Source of the DNA: Dehalococcoidales bacterium
Lineage (GTDB): Bacteria; Chloroflexota; Dehalococcoidia; Dehalococcoidales; UBA2162
Assembly (NCBI GenBank): GCA_020343555.1
Contig: CP070800.1
Location: 123,489 to 133,137 of the forward strand
Direction: 5' to 3'
Length of the DNA: 9,649 bases
The position numbers were made by a program, and so were the translations under genes. The notes beneath the pieces are model-generated. The model was given only the letters and a program-made list of their open reading frames with translations. It was not told the origin of the DNA and did no database searches. Below, piece after piece: positions 5,502-9,649 of this stretch. Each line of letters begins with the position of its first letter. Positions within the stretch are counted from its first letter, which is position 1.

Positions 5502-8204
5502 TTATTTCTTGGGATTTATCCGGATAGAACTTACCTTATAGCCTGGGATCTTGGCTACCGGATCGAGTGTATCAAGGGTAAGTTGATTGACCGGAGCTTC
5601 TTTGTAATGGAAGGTCATGAAAGCGACTCCTTCAGGGGATCTGTCGGTAATGCTGACCTTCGTTACCACCTTACCTCGCTTTGATTCCAGTTCAACGATA
5701 TCTCCCTGTTTCACGTCCATCCTGGCGGCATCAGCAGGATTTATTTCTACTTCGGCTTCAGGCCTGATCTCGTCGAGTCCTTTCGAATGTCGTGTCATGT
5801 TACCGCCGTGATAATGGTAAAGGATTCTTCCTGTAGTCAGAATGACCGGGTATTCAGCATCGGTAACCTCGGCTGGCTCCTGGTAGGGAGTAACCTGGAA
5901 TTTCCCAAGTCCGCGAGAGAACTGACCTTCGTGGAGGAATCTGGTTCCTTCGCTGTCTTCGGTGGGGCAGGGCCACTGCAGTCCGACTTTTTCTATCCTG
6001 GTGTAGGTTATACCGGCATAGGATGGCGTTAGTTGCCGGATCTCTTCAAAAACATCCTCAGGGCTTCCATATTCCATATCATAACCCATCAGGGTTGCTA
6101 TCTCAGAGATTATCATCCAGTCAGGCCTGGAATCGCCGATCGGTTCGATAGCCTTCCTTACTCTCTGGACCCGGCGCTCGGTATTGGTATTAGTACCATC
6201 TTTTTCAGCAAAGCTGACACCAGGCAGTACCACGTCGGCATACTGAGCTGTATTTGTCAGGAATATGTCCTGTACAACCAGGAGGTCCAGTTTCTTTAGA
6301 GCTTCCGCTACATGTGAGCTGTTAGGATCCGAGATAATTGGATCTTCGCCCATCACGTATATACCCTTGACAGTGCCTTCGTCGGCACCGTGCATCATCT
6401 CTACAAGAGTCAGACCCGGTTTTGGAGAAAGTGTTACGCCCCAGGCTTCCTCAAACTTGGCTTTGGCTTCCTCACTGGCGACCTGCTGGTAGCCGGTATA
6501 TACATTGGGGAGTGCTCCAAGGTCACAGGCTCCCTGGACATTATTCTGGCCCCTGAGAGGATTCACGCCGGTGCTTTCCCTGCCAACATTTCCGGTCGCC
6601 ATTGCCATATTGGCTAAAGCGATGACATTGTTGGTGCCGGACGTATGCTGGGTTATACCCATACAATACAAGATCGTCGATGTATCCGCGCCTGCATAAG
6701 CACGGGCTGCTTCTTGGAGTTTCTCAACCGGGACTCCCGTGATCTCACTTACTTTCTCGGGAGTATATTCCGTAACTGCTTCTTTAAGTTCTTCGAATCC
6801 TTCTGTCCGATTTTCAATGAACTCTTTATCATAAAGGTTTTCAGAAACGATAATATTCAGTATACCGTTAATAAGGGCGACATCCGTACCCGGTGTCTGC
6901 TGAAGCCAGATATCGGCAAATTCCACCATCCTTATTTTTCGAGGATCGGCTACGATTACTTTCGCACCCTTGTTACGTGCGGCTTTCATCACTTCCAGCG
7001 CGATAATAGGATGGCTTTCCGAGGTATTTGAACCGGTGATGAAAATACACTCTGCATTCTCTATTTCAGCAATCGAGTTAGTCATTGCTCCGCTGCCGAA
7101 GGTTGTGGCCAGACCGGCCACGGTAGGAGAATGTCAGAGACGTGCGCAGTGGTCGACGTTGTTGGTGCCAACCACCGCCCTTGCCAGTTTCTGCAGGAGA
7201 TAATTATCCTCGTTAGTACACTTGGCCGAGGACAGGAATGCCAGGCTGTCAGGTCCTGATGTGTCCCTGATTTCTTTAAGTTTACCTGCTACCATGTCCA
7301 GGGCTTCGTCCCAGGTAGCTTCCCTGAACTTCCCTTCTCCTTTTTCACCAACGCGGATGAGAGGAGTAGTAAGTCTTTCAGAGCTGTTGACAAAGTCCAG
7401 GCCGAACCTGCCTTTTACGCATAGTCTGCCTTTGTTAACGAGTGAATCACTCGGAGAATCCACTTTGATGATAGTGTTATCTTTTACACTGAGTTCCAGG
7501 TTACAACCAATTCCACAGTAAGGGCAGGTGGTAGATACTTTCTCAAGTTCCCATTCACGTCCTTTGTGTAATCGGTTTTTCTCAACAAGAGCGCCTACAG
7601 GGCAGGCAGCTATACACTGACCACAAAACACGCAGGTGCTTTCCAATAACGACCGATCGAAAGGTGCTGCTACTTTGGTATCGAAACCTCGATGAGTGAT
7701 ATCGATCGCCTCGACGAACTGGACGTCATTACAGGCTCTGACACAGCGTTCACAAAGAATGCATTTGTTATAATCTCTTATAAAAAACGGATTTGTATCA
7801 TCAATCGGATATTCGTGCTTCTCTCCCCGGAACCTTGACGTATTGATCCCAAATTCATAGGCGTATTTTTCCAGTTTGCATGCCCCGCTTTTTTCGCAAG
7901 TCATACAGTCGAACGGGTGATCGGACAGGAGAAGCTCGATCACTGTTTTCCTGGCTTTGATTACTCTATCGGATCTGGTGTTGACGTCGATACTTCTTGT
8001 TATCGGATGGGCACAGGAAGGTACGAGATTCCTGCTTCCACTGATTTCAACGACGCAAAGACGACAATCACCCGTGGGTACAAGGCCATCGCCATAACAA
8101 AGGTGCGGAATGTCGATACCGGCACTTTTTGCTGCCTCAAATATCGTGGTATCCTTTTCAACACTTATTTCTTCGCCATCAATTGTAACTTGAATCTCAT
8201 CCAT
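5502..8204 (-). CDS. fdhA: Selenocysteine-containing formate dehydrogenase, catalytic subunit (NuoG-like N terminus)
   Basis: This is one 900-residue protein if the in-frame TGA at 7134-7136 is read as selenocysteine 357. It interconverts formate and CO2 at a Mo or W bis-pterin site. In order: a [2Fe-2S] domain (Cys36, 47, 50, 64); a NuoG-type His-Cys cluster (His96, Cys100, 103, 109); two [4Fe-4S] ferredoxin clusters (Cys148-158 and Cys191-201); and the molybdopterin oxidoreductase domain with its own [4Fe-4S] site (Cys227, 230, 234, 262). [18 protein letters not shown] carries Sec357 and His358. Arg551 in [14 protein letters not shown] corresponds to the active-site Arg of E. coli FdhF. The C-terminal pterin-binding domain covers about 780-900. 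Length, layout and Sec position resemble the Moorella thermoacetica FdhA. AAGGAG (8212-8217) sets ATG 8204. The 11-bp gap from the NuoF-like gene implies an operon, and the context suggests a cytoplasmic NAD(P)-linked enzyme. Expression requires the sel genes elsewhere in the genome. Confidence 0.93.
7105..7136 (-). promoter_or_regulatory. UGA selenocysteine codon and bacterial SECIS-like hairpin
   Basis: The codon TGA (7136-7134 on the minus strand) sits between Leu and His of the conserved HCARL-x-HSPT site, where homologues have Cys or Sec. Twelve bases downstream, GTGGCC (7121-7116) and GGCCAC (7110-7105) form a perfect 6-bp stem closed by the five-base loop GGTCT. The E. coli fdhF SECIS has the same GGUCU in its apical loop at a similar distance from UGA, and SelB recognises that loop. 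The downstream frame stays open for 543 codons without interruption, which argues against a nonsense mutation. I did not find a clear bulged U below this stem, so its lower part may differ from the E. coli element. Confidence 0.88.
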
Positions 8205-8211
8205 TGATTAT

Positions 8212-8217
8212 CTCCTT
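8212..8217 (-). promoter_or_regulatory. Ribosome binding site of fdhA overlapping the upstream stop codon
   Basis: AAGGAG on the minus strand lies seven bases before ATG 8204 and shares two bases with the TAA (8218-8216) that ends the NuoF-like gene. The arrangement fixes the fdhA start and suggests that ribosomes finishing the upstream gene help start fdhA, keeping the two subunits in balance. Confidence 0.8.
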
Positions 8218-9649
8218 ACGCTCGCGAGATCGCTCTTTCCGAGACTGGTAACGGAGGTGGTACCGGTTCCCCCGAAATGATAGTGACTGCAGAAAAACGT
8301 TCCGGACACGCATTATAACAGTTTCCACAATTGATACATTTTTCCTGGTCGATGACGTGGATGGTATTTTTTCCACCTTCAATAGCATCGGTAGGGCACT
8401 GCCGTGCACAAATCATGCATGCTTTGCATTTTTCAGGATCGATATAGTAGGTAATAAGAGCCTTGCAGACTCCTGACCGGCACTTGTGATTATTTATGTG
8501 TTCGTCATATTCTTCCTTGAAGTACCTTAATGTACTCAATACAGGATTTGGCGCTGATTGTCCCAATCCGCAAAGGGCTGTATCCCTTACGCCCTCAGCA
8601 AGCTCGAGGAGAAGGTCCATATCTCCTTCTTCAGCTTTTCCTTCCGTAATCTTGGTTAACAGTTCAAGCATCCTTTTCGTGCCTACGCGGCAGGGGACGC
8701 ATTTCCCACAGGATTCGGACTGGGTAAAGTCAAGGAAATACCGGGCGGTATCCACCATGCAGGTATCCCTGTCCATCACGATCATCCCACCGGAACCCAT
8801 CATTGCTCCGGCATCTGTTAACGAGTCAAAGTCAATCGGAAGATCAAGAGCGGATTCCGGCAGGCAGCCACCTGAGGGACCGCCAATTTGTACCGCTTTG
8901 AACGGTTTTTTGCCGAGAACGCCACCGCCGATGTCGAAGATCAGTTCTCGGAGGGTTGTGCCCATGGGGACTTCCACGAGACCGCTGTTGGCAATCTTTC
9001 CTGCAAGGGCAAAGACAGCCGTTCCTTTACTGTTTTCTGTGCCTATGCCGGTATACCAGTCGGCTCCTTTTGACATTATGACAGGGACACTGGCAAAGGT
9101 TTTTACGTTATTTAAGCTGGTAGGTTTACCCCACAAACCCTTTTCGACTGAACGAGGTGGTGTCTGTCTGGGTTTACCAGGTTTCCCTTCGATAGAACGC
9201 ATTAATGCGGTGGATTCACCACAAACAAATGCACCTGCGCCTTCTTTAATAATGAGATTGAAGTTAAAATCGGTTCCCAGGATATTTTCTCCGAGAAGAT
9301 TCCGTTCTTCAGCTTCCTTTATGGCGAGTTGCAGGCGTTTTACCGCAAGAGGATACTCAGCCCGTACATATACATATCCGTTTGGTGTGCCAATTGCATA
9401 CCCGCTGATTATCATTCCCTCGATAACCGAATGAGGATCGCTTTCAAGTACGGAACGATCCATAAATGCGCCGGGATCGCCTTCGTCAGCATTACAGATT
9501 ACATATTTCGTGTCGCTGACTGACCTGCGACAACCTTCCCACTTTACTCCGGTGGGGAATCCTGCACCTCCCCTTCCGCGAAGTCCGGATTTCTTAACCT
9601 CCTCGATCACTTCTTCGGGGGACATATTTTTCAGGGCGTTCTCAAGGGC
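8216..9649 (-). CDS. NuoF-like NAD(P)H/FMN-binding subunit with C-terminal ferredoxin domain, 5' end missing
   Basis: The visible 477 residues continue past the right edge, since the frame is open to base 9649 (ALENALKN precedes MSPEEVI). GLRGRGGAGFPTG (about visible residues 22-34) and CNADEGDPGAFMDR are the FMN and NAD(P)H-binding motifs of NuoF/HymB/HndC. ESCGKCVPCRVGT supplies Cys314, 317 and 320 and CGLGQSAPN supplies Cys360 for the [4Fe-4S] cluster. Unlike respiratory NuoF, the C terminus has two ferredoxin clusters (Cys408-418 and Cys438-448), as in the beta subunits of soluble NAD-linked or electron-bifurcating hydrogenases and formate dehydrogenases. It should pass electrons between NAD(P)H and the Fe-S chain of FdhA, encoded 11 bp downstream. 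The missing N terminus may hold a thioredoxin-like [2Fe-2S] domain, and a NuoE-like gene may lie further upstream; both are inference. The protein should be cytoplasmic. Confidence 0.92.
   Translation of the reverse strand, partial: ALENALKNMSPEEVIEEVKKSGLRGRGGAGFPTGVKWEGCRRSVSDTKYVICNADEGDPGAFMDRSVLESDPHSVIEGMIISGYAIGTPNGYVYVRAEYPLAVKRLQLAIKEAEERNLLGENILGTDFNFNLIIKEGAGAFVCGESTALMRSIEGKPGKPRQTPPRSVEKGLWGKPTSLNNVKTFASVPVIMSKGADWYTGIGTENSKGTAVFALAGKIANSGLVEVPMGTTLRELIFDIGGGVLGKKPFKAVQIGGPSGGCLPESALDLPIDFDSLTDAGAMMGSGGMIVMDRDTCMVDTARYFLDFTQSESCGKCVPCRVGTKRMLELLTKITEGKAEEGDMDLLLELAEGVRDTALCGLGQSAPNPVLSTLRYFKEEYDEHINNHKCRSGVCKALITYYIDPEKCKACMICARQCPTDAIEGGKNTIHVIDQEKCINCGNCYNACPERFSAVTIISGEPVPPPLPVSERAISRA

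Noticed and set aside
5502..7121. A separate gene starting at GTG 7121 for the molybdopterin domain alone
   Set aside because: The frame is continuous with 7134-8204 through the selenocysteine UGA. The GTG encodes Val362 within the conserved HSPTVAGLA motif and lacks a ribosome binding site.
8496..9434. Rightward 312-codon open frame antisense to the NuoF-like gene
   Set aside because: The long open frame reflects the codon pattern of the real gene on the minus strand. The peptide is low in complexity (Ser/Pro/Arg-rich) and has no domain.

Overview
The window looks like chromosomal DNA (moderate GC) from a strictly anaerobic, selenocysteine-using bacterium. The main evidence is the large leftward locus in the right half. 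It encodes a formate dehydrogenase whose active-site codon is an in-frame UGA, read here as selenocysteine, and a NuoF-like flavoprotein subunit that runs off the right edge. The mix of genes (CD3324-type small regulator, free-standing thiolase, enolase-superfamily enzyme, Moorella-type formate dehydrogenase) and the scattered REP-like palindromes would fit an anaerobic Chloroflexota or Clostridia-like lineage. That placement is impression and inference; no rRNA or other phylogenetic marker is present.

Layout from left to right. Positions 1-45 hold the last codons of a gene entering from the left. Positions 63-320 (+) encode a small CD3324/Mor-like helix-turn-helix protein. A repeat-bearing intergenic region with two REP-like palindromes and a candidate promoter leads into a thiolase (613-1803, +). 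A 272-bp spacer with a perfect -10 hexamer and a strong ribosome binding site precedes a class I SAM-dependent methyltransferase (2076-2888, +). This converges on a leftward mandelate racemase/muconate lactonizing enzyme-family gene (3012-4184, -, GTG start). Divergent from that gene is an overlapping pair: a MYG1/DHH-type metal-dependent hydrolase (4319-5137, +) and a DUF3820 protein (5124-5360, +). A strong bidirectional hairpin terminator (5446-5474) separates this pair from the leftward formate dehydrogenase operon (5502-9649, -).

The two operon genes would work together. The NuoF-like subunit carries the FMN/NAD(P)H site plus extra ferredoxin clusters. The 900-residue catalytic subunit carries NuoG-like iron-sulfur clusters fused to the molybdenum/tungsten bis-pterin domain, with Sec357 and His358 at the active site. 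Together they would couple formate oxidation or CO2 reduction to NAD(P)H and possibly ferredoxin. A SECIS-like hairpin starts 12 nt downstream of the UGA. Read without selenocysteine, this gene would be wrongly split into two genes at positions 7134-7136.

The left half is a set of singletons or pairs with no obvious shared pathway. I see no CRISPR array, prophage, transposase, tRNA or rRNA gene. The most notable item is the selenoprotein with its recoding signal, which is a known type of system, and not a new one. Less explored are the MYG1-DUF3820 coupled pair and the repeat-rich 321-612 spacer.
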